Positions 25,001-38,540 of a stretch of 64,000 nucleotides of DNA are shown here, in pieces. The position numbers and the translations under genes were made by a program. Each line of letters starts with the position of its first letter. Position 1 is the first letter of the stretch. The notes below the pieces were generated by a model. It saw only the letters and a list, made by a program, of their open reading frames with translations, had not been told where the DNA came from and searched no databases. Origin of the DNA: Drechmeria coniospora (lineage: Eukaryota > Ascomycota > Sordariomycetes > Hypocreales > Ophiocordycipitaceae); contig NC_054389.1 in assembly GCF_001625195.1 (NCBI RefSeq), forward strand, positions 8,862,520 through 8,926,519, given 5' to 3'.

Positions 25001-28000
25001 GCGCACGCTGTTGAACCAGCGCCCTAGCTTGGGCTGCCAGATCAGGAGGCAGCTGGTCCATAAGATCCTCCCCTTGATCAATCAGCGCTTGTTCCCGCAA
25101 CTCTGGTGGAAATGTTAGCAGAATACTAGCAGGATCCATTTCTGTGGCAGCTGCAGTTTGGCTTCCGGAATGGGCTGCATGGCGACGATGCTGCCTTCGA
25201 CGCTCGTCTTGTCGCTCCTGCTGAGCAATTTCCAGGCGTAATTCCTCCGGAAGGGCATCCAAGAACTCCTGGAACACTTCTGTCGATTCGCCTGATGCAG
25301 CTTCCTCGCGAGCTTGTGAGCGCCGCTCGCTGATGGTCTGGGCGACGACCTCCTCTCGAAACTCCTCCGGCAATGCAGCCAAGTAGTCGGGGTCAATGCC
25401 GAGCTCGGTAACGTCAACCTCTTCGCCCCTCAGCGTAGTCATCACTCGGCGTTGAGGATGGTCTGTCTCAGAGGTGTTCTGAGCTTCTGCGCCTCCCGAA
25501 GTGGCCGGTTCAGTGCTCTCGATGCCCTCCATTGCGCCACCGTCAGCTTCAACATCACCAAGCTGGCTGTTGCGAACGTTGCTCGCGGCGGTTTCTGCTG
25601 CAAATCGCTCGGCAGCTTCGCGTTCCTCCATTTCTCTCTTCTCCCTGGCCGCCTTTTCCTCGGCCTCCTTGGCTTCTCGAACCTTGCGGTTCTCCTCCTC
25701 GCGCTTCTTGCGGTCCTCTTCGCGCCTCAGTTGCATTTCAGCTTCTTCGGCCTTTATCTTCTTCTCTCGTTCCATCGCGGCGGGTGTGAGATTGGCAACA
25801 ATTATGTTAACGAGCTTTGAAGCTTCCGCAGTATGCGCAGCGCCAAAGATCATCCTGGCTTCTTCTTGGTATCGAATCAGAGTTGGCTCCGGCACGAATG
25901 AAACTGCCTGGTGTGGCTCTTGCGCTGAGCCTTCACGCCGTTGATCGCCCCGAGACCATCTACCATGCACAAAATCTCGTGCATCGCGGGCCCCCCCAGC
26001 ACTTCCTAGGTGGAAGTGGAAAGTTTGCCCGCCCTCATTGCGGCCCATAATCGGAAGAAATTCCATGAGCTCGCTCAGGAGTCCCATTGGCCCATCGATT
26101 GCATGACGACCAGCGCTGAATACGCCTTCGGGAAGCCTCACCCCGACTGTCGTACGGACATGGCCAGTTCGCGGAGAAGATTGCGACGTTGAGTGGCCCG
26201 ACCGGAGAAGGGGGTTCACGCCATCTTCGGGATTTACTTGAGCGCCACCCGCAGGGCGATGGCTGCGAGAAAAATAGTTGCGGAAGTCTTAAGTCCCGGT
26301 CAGCAGAGTCGCGACAGCTTGGAAGGGTAATCATACCCAACTGGTCACGGTGTGACCCGGCAATGAGGCGAGGCGGGAACGGGCTCCGATTGTCCATCCT
26401 AGTAAGCACTGGGCGCCTATTTTGCTGCTCGAGCAGAATGAGCTGGCGCTGGCGGAAAAGAGACTCTTGTTCCGGGCTCATGCTCATGCTATTCCAGCCA
26501 GGGTTTGGCATCGGTGGAAGTTGCTCGTCTGTAGATTGTTCAGCAACTTATCAAGCGAGAAACCAACGATCAAAAATCCAACATTGTACGTACCTGGGTA
26601 GTCATCGTCGTAGATATACTCTTCATCATCGATATCTTCTTCATCAATGTCTTCACCGTCATCATCTTCTACTCTTATCAGCCAAAGCAATGCGCACGAG
26701 CGAACATGGCAATGACAAACTTACCACCCTCATCATGGTTTTCATCCATGAAAGTGTCGTCTAAAGTGAGTTCGGCCTCATATCCGTCATCCTGTCCCAT
26801 CATGGCCCTAGCCATATCATCGAGCAGATCGTGGGGATCAATGCCATGCAAATGTGCTTCGTCGTCGTCTTGTACCTCCGCTTCATAGTCGAGATCGTCG
26901 GCATCCGGGTCATCCTCGTCGACGTCACTCTCGCTCTCCCAGCCGGAATCGCCATCGTCGTCAAGAGGATTTCCTTCTTCATCAACAATTTCCACGCGAT
27001 CTACATCCTCCATGTCGGCAGAGTCCATCCCTTCGTCGTCTTCGTCATCACTGGTGTCGTCGTCATCCTCATCGTCATCCATAATGACTTCGACGACGCT
27101 AGGGTTGCCATGAAGACCTTCGATCTCACCCATGCCGCTGAGCTCCTCATCCTCATCGCTGATATTGTCTTGACCGTCGGAAATATCGTCGTCTCCGTAG
27201 TCCATCTCATCATCGTCGTATTCGTCGCCATATATGTCATCCTCGTCATCCTCGTTTTCTTCGCCAGATTCGTCGTCTTCAGCCTGAGCCTCCAGCATCC
27301 CCAGTGTAGAGTTGCGATACAAGTCAGGTGTTTCCTCCCGATCATCATCGAGATCAGAGAGAGATGACGTCGAAGCGAACTCTTCATCGCTGTTGTCATC
27401 CGCCGATGGATCGGATGGTAGTACGCCAGGCAGAGATGAGAGGCTGAGCTCCTTGGCTGTGGCAGTGAGCACCCGAAGAACACGCAGGATGTACTTAATG
27501 GCACGCTTGACCCCCGGGAAATTGAGGCTGATCTCGGCAATTGAGGAAGTCAGCTTGTCCACAAAGCCTTTTTCGTACATCAATCGTCGCAGCTGTGCCA
27601 GAGATCGAGACTGTGTCGAATCAATGCCAGAGCTCTGATCCTTGTCTTTTTCACCAATCATATGATTCATGAGTTCCGCAAGGCATTGCATGCGCGAGTA
27701 TCGCGTTTCTAAAGGCTCATCCGTGAACGGCGTCTTTTCGTATGCCTTGAGAATGGTGTCGAGGACGAATTTTCGAACGAAGAGAAGATCATGCTCGTCG
27801 TCATAGGCAAACTTGTCACGGCCTCGCTCCACTGGTCTCTCGTTCGTCTTGGCAACCAGTGCCACCAACACTTTCTGTGTCAAAGACGATGTTGCGGCCT
27901 TTTTCTTCGAGGCGATGCTGTCAGTTGTCCCACTAAGATTTCCCTGACAGAGCAAGTCGTAAATCAGGTAGTTGAGGATGCTAGACCTGGGTTTGATGGG

Positions 28001-31000
28001 CGTGTTTATGGTCAACGGAGGTGCACTCCGCTTGAAGTTGATGAATTCAACCTTCGTCCTAGTATAGCTCTGAAGAAGTTCGGCTAGACAGCTTAAAAGG
28101 AAGCAGCGATAAACGAAAATGGGGTGCTCTTCGGACTTGAAAAGCGGTTTCGACTGTTTCTTGTCTTTGCCATCCGATGTCTGCTTATCGTCGGAGGAGT
28201 CATCTTGGGCACCTTTCCCCGCTTCCGTGTCGGATTGAGAATCTTTTCCGACAGTTGGCGGCTCTTTATCGTCGACTTCGCGGTAATTGACAAGTTCACA
28301 CAGAAGGAAGTGAATAACACCATCGGGGTTCTCCACCACAGGGCGTTTGCTATCATGGTGCGCTTTCGGGGCGTCCGTCATCTCCTTATCGGCTGCTTCG
28401 GTGGACCGCTTTACTTCTTGATCAAAAGCCGCTTCATTGACAGCAGGCTTCGCATCACCATCGCCGTCGTTTCGTGCTTCCTTCATGCTCAATTGCTGAG
28501 TGCGCATCCCATCAGCAGATGAAGGATGCCATCTCGAAAACTCAAGCAGCTCATTCGTCATGTCAACGAACAAGTCAGGAGCTCGAAGCGCAACTGGAGC
28601 CATGGTTCGCAAGTACGTCGCGACGTCAGGTGATGCTCGCTGAATTCGCTGTATGCTGGGAAAGTCGGCCCGAATCTCAGCACGCATGATTTGCTTGAGC
28701 GTCTCCTCGTCTTCGATGATATGGCGCAGGATTGTGATGATGTATGTGGTCAACCTTGTTTGCCTAAGCCGCTCCGAGCCAGAGCCAGAGAGCTGCTTGG
28801 CCATAACAAACAGCCTCTGGAGGTTCTTCTTCTCGCCGACAAGCTTCGCCGCACTGCGCCTGCGTGTCAAAATGACAAGTATCCTCAGAACCGCAGTTGC
28901 GAGCACCTCTTCCTTGCCGATTCGCGGTAGTAGCTCAAGCAACGACTCTAGTACAATCGTTCGCTGCTGGTCATCGACCAGAGGAGTTGGCAATTGAAGA
29001 ATTGCCTCGCCCACGGGGTCCTCCAATGACTTCGGGTTCTTCCACTGCGCTGCGACGGGCCTCTCGTCGTGGCACAACAGTACCTCCAGTATCAGCAGAA
29101 TGTATGGGATCCATGGGGGTAGGTCATCGGTCGACGAAGAGAACGGGACTTTGACGAAGTTCACATATTCGTCAACTTTCTCTCGGAGGGTCTCCAGGTT
29201 GCGCTCAAAGAACTTCTCGTCCTGGAGAAGTAGAGCCAAAAGGTGCGAGTACGCGGCGATGCATTTGCCATTCTTCTTCTTTTCCTCTTCATCAAACGCC
29301 AGTGACGAAAGCGCAAAGGACAGCGTCGATCCGACCTCCTCTTGGACGTCATGGTTCTGCCTTCTGAGTACCATGGACGTAATGAGGTCCGCCACGTCAA
29401 TGGCGGTGTCTGGATGCGCCCGAATAACGTCCAGGCATTGGTCGATCAAATTATCTCTCAACTTTGTCCGCAGGGCATCCATGCTTTCCTTGGCGGATAC
29501 AAGCTGGGCAATTGCTTTCTGTTGATCGGCATCCGTGCCAGGTTCGGATGGCGGGGGAACTGGTGGCTCATGCTGAGAGTCTTGCTCTTCATCCACATTT
29601 TCAGGGCGATCCATTAGATCCAGCAATCCTTCGGCAGACAGTTCGGCAGGGAGAGCATCCAACGACATTTGGTCCCCGTCAGAAAGCCCCGGCGCACCAG
29701 CCGATGGCTCCCCTTCGTTGGCCGCTGAATCACCCTCGTTGGTCGACGTTTCTGGAACAGTGAGCGCGGATGTGTCGGCGTCTTCGGCCGGAATTGGATT
29801 TCGGGGGCCGGCCAGGCCGTCTTTGTGGGCACGGCAGTATTCCGTCGTAGACACAACGTTGCCATTCGCCCTATACGCAGCCTCATGCACCAGATCCTCG
29901 GCGTATCCAGCGTGCAGGTTGTCGGTTACCACATCGCGCAGCGGTTTCCAGTCAAAACGGGCATCCGTATACTTGAAAAGGTCAAATGGGGCAGTCGTCG
30001 TGGAAATTTGCTGGAGCTCATGGTCGCTAGCGGAAATGAGCTTCAGAATATCCAGCAATCGCTTCACCGTTGCATCCGGGACGTTGTCGATGAAGTTCGA
30101 GTCCCAAAGCTCCATGATGCCCGGAAGCACGGCGGAGCGGAACTCGACAACGATCTGCTGGAAGGCGATAGCAGAGTGCGCTCTGTCGACTTGCCGAGGC
30201 TGAATGTTGAAGAAATTACCCGCGTCCGAAATGTTCTTTCCATTAACAAGCACGTACAGTAGGTCCAGAACCTTCTTGAGGCCGAAGGCAGCCACCTTGG
30301 CTTTCGAAGAGTCCTCGGCGGCCTTCTCGGAGCCCTGCCGAACGGCAGCTGCGAAAGCCTTGAGCATCGAGTTGATGACTTCCAGGCCACCTTGCTCTTT
30401 GAAGGCGAGAAGCACGGGCATAATGATGTGAATACTCGAACGATCGCTCTGTCTGAGAGAAGAACTGGTGTCGATGAGCATTTCGTGGATGGTATGGAGC
30501 ATGATGATCCAATAGTGAAAGTCCTTGGAGGAATTCTCCGGCATCGCCACGGAAGGGGCTAGATGCTGCAAGACAGAGTCTGCGAGGGCTTTCCCGAGGT
30601 CGAGGTGACGACACCGTGTGAACGGTTCGGGGTGGCTCGGCTCACTGCGACGCGGCAGAAGCGACCTGCCTATGGATTGAAACAGGGGAAATGAAGTCGG
30701 AATCATGGGATGCAGTAAGACTCGTAGAGTATCGTAGTTCTTAAAGCGGATACTGGATTTTTCTTGATCCGTAAGACTGGACGCCGAAGCGCCAGCGACG
30801 AAGGCTGAAGTCCAACTTTCCGCAGCGCCGATGGCATCGGGTAAAGATGCACCCTCGGGGTCGGTGACGACGTCTCGAGCGTCGCTGTCGACCGCAGACG
30901 GCTGCGGTCTCAACGACCAGTGCTGGGGGACGATGGACAATTGCCCAGCTTCCTCCGCCAAAACGCCTCGCAGCAGTGGTCCAATGGATTTCACCAGGGC

Positions 31001-34000
31001 GAGATAGTAGTCGTGGACGTTGACAGGGTAGAAGGTTAAGGTACTGTTCCTCATAGTACAGAAACAATCGGAAACGATCTTGATGAACGTCTGCGCGTTC
31101 AAAAGCGCCTTGACGAGTTTTGTTCCAATCAACATTGTCTCGGGCACCCCCTCAACGTCATGCGGAATTTCAAGGTCAGCGGCGAGGAAAGGGGCGAAGA
31201 ATGGCGGGAACGCTTCCGTTTGAGCGCCTAGGGGCTTGAGAACATCGATCGCCGTCGTGGCGCGGAGCAACAGTGAGGGAAGGGTTCGGACCGGCGACTG
31301 TTCCACCAGCTGCGACACTACCGAGTTCAGCATTCTCGACGCAGCCGAGTCTCCGAAAGTAGCTGGTAGACTTGGCGATTGGCAAATGTCAAGAAGCAGC
31401 TCGAAGCCCCCCTTCTTCACGAAGAAGGACTTCAGTAGCCCATTGGAGAGATAGGAGGAAAGGAAGTTAGCCAGTGCCAAAATGTATGGCACGATTGACT
31501 CCTCGTGCGCCTTTCCTTGTGCGTCATCGCGATTCTCGATGTCCGCTTCATTTGTGGCGACGGCGTCATCCATGTCGACATCGACATCACCGGAAATAGC
31601 CAGCTCTCTGGCTTCAGCCAATAGTTCGCTGGCATCCTCGAGAGCCCCGGTCTCGGAAACAGACAGAAGCTTGCCGCATGACCCCGTCACGAACAGCCTG
31701 GCGCCCCAACCCGCGGTGCGAGCCTTTTGAAGACCAAGGAAGCGGACTCGGGCAACCATGTCGATGACGGCGTTGGAGATGGCGGTCCGAAGGGGTGGGT
31801 GATGGCGAGCAAGCTCGTCGAAACTGGCACCGACGTTTTGCGCGAGGTCCCTGTCCGTCTCCATACATCGAATATGCGCAGGACTCTCGAAGATTTCAAA
31901 GTAGCTGTCGAATGCTCGGGAGGACACTATGAGCTTCATTCCGGTGTTGTTCAAGGATATCGAGTTCAGCACCTGAGGGACGACATTGATGGCCTCCACC
32001 GAGACCAGGATGCCGGCGCCCAATGGCCCACGTTGCTCCTCTTGCAGCGTTGCCTCTGGAGGAGGGTGCGGGCGCCCATCTTGCTCGACAATCGTGTCGA
32101 TGGCGGAGCTGTCAGGAGAATCGTCTTCCCGGTTTCCATCCTGCTCTCTCTGTTTCTGGTCGACGGTTTGCAACTCTGGCAAGGGCCGGCCAGTGATGGC
32201 CTCGAGGTAGGTCTTGATCATGCCTGACTCGGAAATGGCTGCGAAGCTTGTCGGGTCGTTGTTAATGAAGTCGCTCAGAATGGTGACAGACTGCGTCCAG
32301 ACCACAGAACCAAACGACTTTTTATCCTCCATGATGCTCCGAAGGCTCTGCAACAAATCAGACTTCTCGGCAAGGTTCCGTAACAGCCGATCCGTGTTCC
32401 CGCCGTACGTGTAGGAGCTGGACATGACGTGGTGAATAAACTTCAACAGCCACTTCAGAGTCTGTTGCTGGTAGAATGGAATCTCGTAATCGACCGCGCT
32501 GGACTGGTGGTCGGACTTGATGCCTTGGCATGACTTAAGGGAAGCTTGAGAATCGTTGACCGAATCGACGACCAGCTTGGCCACCGCATCAAGGCCATTG
32601 GCGTTGAAGAAGGCGCTGAATGCATTATGGTACGTCCATATGAGGCCGTCCAGGAAAGCTAATACCATGGGGTGGTGGCGCTGAGCAATATCGGATCGAG
32701 TGTTGAGAATTTCGACAAGGATATCCATCAGGCCAGCAGAAACCATCTTGTCCCCAACGCGGGTGGCCATGGACAAGTGCAAAGTCAAGGAAAAAAGGTT
32801 GTTCCGCCACTCGTCGGCATCGGTAGCCTGTTCGGGGGTGTCCTCGCTCTTCTCGCTCGCCATGCCGGCTACTGCCTTTCGAATGACGTAGAGAAGGATG
32901 CCGTGGTTCACGTTGGCGTTGAGGGCTGACAAAACGTCTTGACACCTGGCGTGGAAGTTTGACACGGCTTCCAAGAGAGCCAGGGCGATGGATTGCAACC
33001 ACAAGGGAACCTCGACTCGGCCGTCGGCGGATGGATGGATGAGCTCGGCGAGTTGGTACACCAGCTGATATCGCCTGATCTCGTCAATATCTTGGCGAAG
33101 CACTTTATCGACAAAGCTCGACTCGTTGTAAATATACGCCAGGTTGGTGATGGCCAAAAGTCGAGTGGCCAGAATCTGCTGCCGATGCTCGACGGTTCCC
33201 GTGAGCGCTTTGGCAACACGAAGCCTGTGAAAGACCTCGTACTTGGCCGCGGCCGGCATGTCTTCGCGGCATCGACTGACAAGGTCGTGAATCGGGGTCG
33301 AGACAACGGCCGACTTGGGTATGTCGAACGACCTCTGGCCTGGCGCGACATGCTCCTCAACGACGGCAGGAGTTCGTGGTCCAAGCGGCGACGAATCGTC
33401 GCCGACGACGTTCCGCGACCTCGGAGTAAGCTGTTGCGTCGTCATCGTAGAGCTCCGGCGCAGGGGCGTAGGAGTCGAAGGCATTGACGAACAGGCATTG
33501 TCGGCCGCCGTCTCGACATTGGTTTCGGGGTCTTGAGGGTAGTAGAAGACCCGAATATCGGTCCAGTCTTTCCATCGCTTGTCATCCGATGTGGCGACGG
33601 AGACAAGGTCACTGGCGTACATGGAGGCGGAGCTCCTTCCGCTACCAGTGTGTGCCTTCTCTTTGCCTTTGGTGGTGGCCGGTGTTGTTGTCGGCGTGGA
33701 ATCGGATAAGGTGAGGATGTGCGTCTTGACGAAGGGCGAGGCCAGTTGTTGAATGCGATCAAGATCGATGTTGTAGTGATTGGCCAAGAGGGCGGCGCTT
33801 ATTTGCCTCGACGTGCTCCCGATGCGCTTCACGGAAGCCTGATATCGCTGCGCTAATTCGGATCCAACCTCCAACGTGGCAATGATGACGGACAATGACG
33901 TGCTGTTAAGAAGATCGTTCAGATGAGCGCTGCTCGCGTAGATGCTCCGGTTGCCACAGTGCTCAAGCAACATGCGCGTGAATCGAAGGATGGCTTCCAC

Positions 34001-34441
34001 CAACAGCCTATCGCCATCTGGCGGAAAGCCTAGGTCTTCCAGCTCCTTGGGATCCCACTGTTTCTCGCTGCTGAACGCCGTGTCTTTGGCTTGGTTGAGG
34101 AGCAGGTCGGAGGCGAACTCGCGAGGTTGCGGGCCTTCGTGGAGACCATAGGTCCTGCAGAAGTGATGTAGTATACTGTCGAACCTGTTGAGAAGGGGTA
34201 TCCAGTGGTAAAGATCGCCGCGTCCGAACGGCCACCGTGACGGGAAGGTGGCGAGGTGACTTGGTAACGAGGGCAACGGAAGGCTCGCTGTGGTATTGAC
34301 ATAGCTTCGAAGCCAAGGGGACTATTTCACCGTCCATCAGTCAGTAGAGGATGCCAAACACCCGGGCTATGGGCAAACGGCGCGTTGGCTTACCAGCGTC
34401 TCCTTGTGCTTGGGCTGCATGGACTTGGTGATTTTGCCCAT
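22031..34441 (-). CDS. TOM1: Giant HECT E3 ubiquitin ligase, Tom1/HUWE1 type
   Basis: Seven exons (34441-34394, 34321-26725, 26668-26594, 26528-26337, 26236-22586, 22524-22180, 22125-22031), phases closing exactly, give about 4000 residues, normal for the family. The start [16 protein letters not shown] and [14 protein letters not shown] match fungal Tom1, followed by the large alpha-helical DUF908/DUF913-type N-terminal half. At about residues 2350-2570 is a long Asp/Glu tract. Then come ubiquitin-binding-like motifs ([40 protein letters not shown]). The C-terminal HECT domain has [18 protein letters not shown] and the catalytic Cys in SSHTCFN (about C3967), ending EYFGFA. Tom1 ubiquitinates excess histones, unassembled ribosomal proteins and other substrates. 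The weakest border is the exon 4/5 junction: the best-looking CAG acceptor is out of phase, and a CAAG acceptor at 26237 was used. Confidence 0.95.
26860..27390 (-). other. Acidic tract of the HECT ligase
   Basis: Within the ligase, a roughly 170-residue segment is dominated by Asp and Glu (for example [18 protein letters not shown]), encoded by GAT/GAC/GAA-rich DNA. Acidic tracts in Tom1/HUWE1 proteins are thought to bind basic clients such as histones. The tract runs straight into the two small exons. Confidence 0.8.
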
Positions 34442-35254
34442 GGTGAACACGGGAGCAGCAGTGCCGCCGGAACGAAAGAAACCTCACCCCTCCGCTACAG
34501 CAGGCTGGCCCGCCGGGGTGACAGCGTTTCTCGCGGAACCGCGGTGCCTGGTCGAACAGCCGCTCGCCTCGGATTTCACAGCTGTGGCTGATGGGGTTCC
34601 GACAGAGTATCGAGGGCGGCCAGGTTCTCGGTTCAGAGCCGAGAGGGAGCACCGTGGCACACTGAGATCCGTCGTTCCAGTCGTACGAAGTTCAAGAGCA
34701 GGGGTTCAACTGAAGTGGAAGAAAGGAAAGGTAACAAGGTCGATCGATTCTGCGGCCCAAAAAAAAAGTTGCCGCTTTGATGGGGAAACGAGGTTCGAGA
34801 CGGGTGCAGGCCGTCAAAAACAGCTTTCCGAAGGCGACAAATCGGGTGCAGGCAGCGACGCAGAAGTGATGGAAGCAGTCGACACGGCCTACACAGACCG
34901 TTCGGCTCGGGGTCGCAAGTTGTGTACACAGAAGGTGCGAAGGCGTGGAGGAGGAGATGTATGTCGGAAGGAAGAAAAGAGGTGCGGTTTCTGAATGTCG
35001 AAACGTCAGGTTGACAAAGTGCAGGCAACAGAGTGGGCCTTTGCGTAATAGGCGTGGAAGCGTCAAGGCGGGCGTGGCGGTGGAGCGGCAAAGCGAGTGG
35101 TCAGCCAGCAGTGGTAGTAGCCGGAAGACGGGAAAGCTCAGCCGATCAGAGCTTGTGCCAGGACAACCACCTCAACAGCGGGTGGTGGGGTTCCTTAGTC
35201 AGCGGTCGATGTAACCTCTCTGACTGGAGCCAAAGCAGGTTGGCTCATAATATC

Positions 35255-35415
35255 GTTATGTACGGAGTAAGTACGGAGTACGGAGTACCTGCACATGTAC
35301 TTGTTCTGATGGGTAGGCGTTCAAGTAACCGTGCCGGTGTACTGGTACTGTAAGTAATTAATAAGTACTCTCCGTCTCCGTCAGTACTCTCCGTAAGTAC
35401 TCCGTACATGTATCT
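35255..35415. repeat. Cluster of GTAC palindromic words
   Basis: Tandem and inverted copies of TACGGAGTAC occur here: GTACGGAGTAAGTACGGAGT followed by further copies, and on the far side ACTCTCCGTAAGTACTCCGT. This is the same word family as at 43165-43560, 47530-48175 and 59215-59640. Confidence 0.75.
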
Positions 35416-36982
35416 GTAATTGCTCATACACTAATACCGAGCAGCGCGGGAAGTATCACATTTACTCGTCCCGGCGTTCTAGCGCCCCTCTTGCCGCTTC
35501 GACTCGAGCAGCCTCACGGAGAAGTTCAGAACCTCGTCGAGGAATAACCGAGGCGTAAGCATACGAAGCCTCGTAGCCACTTTCTTCAGCGACAAATCGC
35601 CCAATTCTACCACGGCCAATAACATACACTGTAGTGCCACAATCCATGACTAGGCATTGCTACCAGTGCAAGAATCTGTACGGAGTACGTAAAGGTGGAG
35701 TTGGAAATATTTGCTCGCATCTCTTCGTTGACTGGTCTATACGGAATCAACTACAGGATACTGCTACCAACATATTGGTAGTACCGGATCTACATACCAC
35801 TTCGAGTGAGTAATGCTCCGATGGCAACGTCAAAAGCGTGACGTCACTGTTGTTGTCAATCAGCCGGTTCTCAGGATGGCCAGTACGTGCTGAAGGTATT
35901 CATTAAGACAGATGGCCAATCTGAGCGTTTGGAGGCTCCTGCATTGCGAACTTCCGCGAACACTCTTAGACGTACATCTCTAAAAATATAGTGTGTAAAA
36001 CTATTGCCGCAGCCTAGTGGCACTCGTACAGATGCCTTGAAATGAAATTGCAGCTGAAGGTGGTGGCAGATACATCGTCATTTGGCTTCCTTCGACAGCG
36101 TACCATTGATGGTGACGGCGACCTACCCTACAATGCGACTATCCCGCGTCACAGCTACTCTCTCAAATTGATGCTTTTCCGGCCTCGCCCACCTCAAGCA
36201 TGTATACTTGCGCCAGACTGTGTCCTCTTATGCTAAATACATACGTGGATGGGTCATGGCCGACTCTCTGGTTGATGTTATCGCTCTTATTATTTTCGGG
36301 TCGTGGCGAGAGCGAGATACACGTGACGGCTACCACACGCTAACAGTAGAATCCATCGAGATGCCAGATATATCAACCTTGCTTTCATCATCAATGTTTG
36401 GCAATGTCTTCTCACCCAAAAATAAAACTCTTCGTGACGATCAATACCAGTATGTGCCTGGCATTGCCAAGGCGACTCCCTATATTTTTCCGACCTGCCA
36501 TCTGTGTCAAGTACCCAAGAGACATATGCTGACATAGCATGGCGTATTTGGTACCCGTCCATGTTGCATGCTACCGACTTCTCCGTACAACGCCGAATAT
36601 GCAAGGTAGTGTAGTACGTCTATAGTACAGTACATGCGTGGAGTTACGGCACATTTATTACTCCCACCTCCGCCTAGTGCAGGGTGCCCACGTATCAATT
36701 ACAATTACACCTACTGTGCAGAAATGGAAGCCAAAGTCCGAAGTATCTGCACACTATTATTTATTACCTGGGGTGAGCTTGGTACGCACAACCGTCACGT
36801 ATAATTATACCCCAACCACATCCATTTCTCCAATATGAAATGTGATGAAACGGCGGGCGATTGTACGATCGGGTTTCAATCTCTCAACCCTCATGTACGA
36901 GGAAGACAGGGGTATTGCTGAGGCTTTGTCATGGGGCGTTGACGATGCATTGTTTCATTGTGCCGCCCGTGGAATGCATTAT

Positions 36983-37022
36983 CGCGTTAAATTGATGCTG
37001 TGCATAGCATCAATCTAACGCG
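36983..37022. repeat. Inverted repeat, 17-bp arms, 6-bp loop
   Basis: Left arm CGCGTTAAATTGATGCT, loop GTGCAT, right arm AGCATCAATCTAACGCG. The right arm is the reverse complement of the left with one mismatch (A against G). It would form a stable hairpin. It does not sit at the end of a gene I recognise. Confidence 0.85.
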
Positions 37023-38540
37023 TTGCTGCTGCCAGTACTTTTCCGTGCGTCGTGATGGCTTGGATGAAGCCTTCAGCGGAACATGAAGTACTGGTATTAC
37101 TCTGTACGGCTACTGTACTGCGTCATTTTGTCGACGCCCGCGTTTGCGCATTCCATCGCGAGGCTAGGGGATACGCGCCAACACCGCGGGAAGGGTCCTC
37201 CTCCAGCCACACGAGTTCAACCGCACGAACACGTCCTTGTTGCTAAATGAATTATGCACATTTGTCCTGACGGAGTACTGTACGGAGCGCAGTACGTTAG
37301 GTACTGAGGATCCATCCAGCGAACGTGTTCCAGTTGACGTAGGTGTACTGTACGGAAGTACGGAGTACAGTGGACGTGTTTTCCTGTAGGTAGGTACCAT
37401 GTTGTAATTAGTTCCCTATATTATTACCATTGCCAGGAAGAGCGCCCGATCTTACTGTACTGCTGGTTCCGCCCAGGTGGTACAGTATTAGGTAAAGTTT
37501 GTGCTTGCTCATTATTACGTGGTACTAGTTAATTAGTTCGGTGTACGGAGTATACAAAGGAGTGCTAGTATTAGTTAGGTACATGCTATATGATGAACCG
37601 TCTACCTGCCACACAGGTACCTACAGTACCTGCCTACCTCTTCTAGCACGTAGCAGGTATTACCTAGTACTATATCAGTTCCAGCCCCTGGCGAGGCACA
37701 TGTCTATAGAATCTTGTACTCTGTACTTCGGAGGTACCCCCACCACCTTCTCACCCCCAAGCCCAATGCCCAGACTCGATGTCGTTTTAATGGTTGGTAT
37801 AGATAGGTCGTTGCGACGAAGTTGGCGACGAATAGGCACCCATACGCACTGGCCTCGGATAATTCCCGTCCGATATCCTCACCTTGTCTACATATATGCA
37901 CTGAATGGCAAAGGAAGGGCCCTGATTCTGCCGAGAATATGTCGTGCCTGCGTCGATGTTCCTACGTACCAGGAAAAATACGCTGCCGCTGCCCAAATTT
38001 GGACTGGTGGCAGATCATCACTGGTACAAGCACAAGTAGTACCCAAGTATCAGGTACCAGCAGGAGAAGTGGAGGCCGCGTCGGCAGAGTCCACGTCCCA
38101 CGCGAACAATAAACCACGTTTACTTGTCGGCCTCCGGAACACTCCCAAATGGATCTTTCATGCTGGATAGAGGTCCAGGGAATGAGCCTGTAGGCCACCT
38201 GCTTAAAGCATCTGCTTTTCTCAAGGGCGGGCAGATCCCACACTCCGACACCCACCGGCCCTCTTCCCACGATTCTCTGCCGTATCGACGTATCCAAAGT
38301 CGCGATTCTCAATATCCATTCCACCACCCACCCCTGTTGCCAGCCCCCTCATCTTTCACACCCGACATCAAGACCAGAGGGACCCTGTTGGCACCGTACC
38401 AACAAAATCCTCTACCAGCCGGCCTCTTGGCGCCATCCCATCGAGCCTTTCTCGTTGATGGCCTTTGGATGACCTGAAGTAGACTTCACCTGCATCATCA
38501 CCGAAATCACAGAGCGACTTCAGGAAAACGTCGTGAAGCC

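Larger units (their letters stand above)
34442..38540. other. 4.1-kb gene-free, repeat-bearing gap
   Basis: This is the largest gap in the window that I cannot fill. The first 700 bp are GC-rich and probably the promoter and leader of the HECT ligase. From about 35250 to 37650 the DNA is AT-richer, with many GTAC-type palindromic words (35255-35420, 35680, 36600, 37265-37400, 37540) and a strong inverted repeat at 36983-37022. A 61-codon minus-strand frame at 35462-35647 has no support. The last 250 bp are C-rich and likely the Gyp5-like promoter. Confidence 0.6.

Noticed and set aside
35462..35647. 61-codon minus-strand frame in the 4-kb gap
   Set aside because: Short, with no homology recognised and embedded in repeat-type DNA. 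A remnant is possible but cannot be shown.
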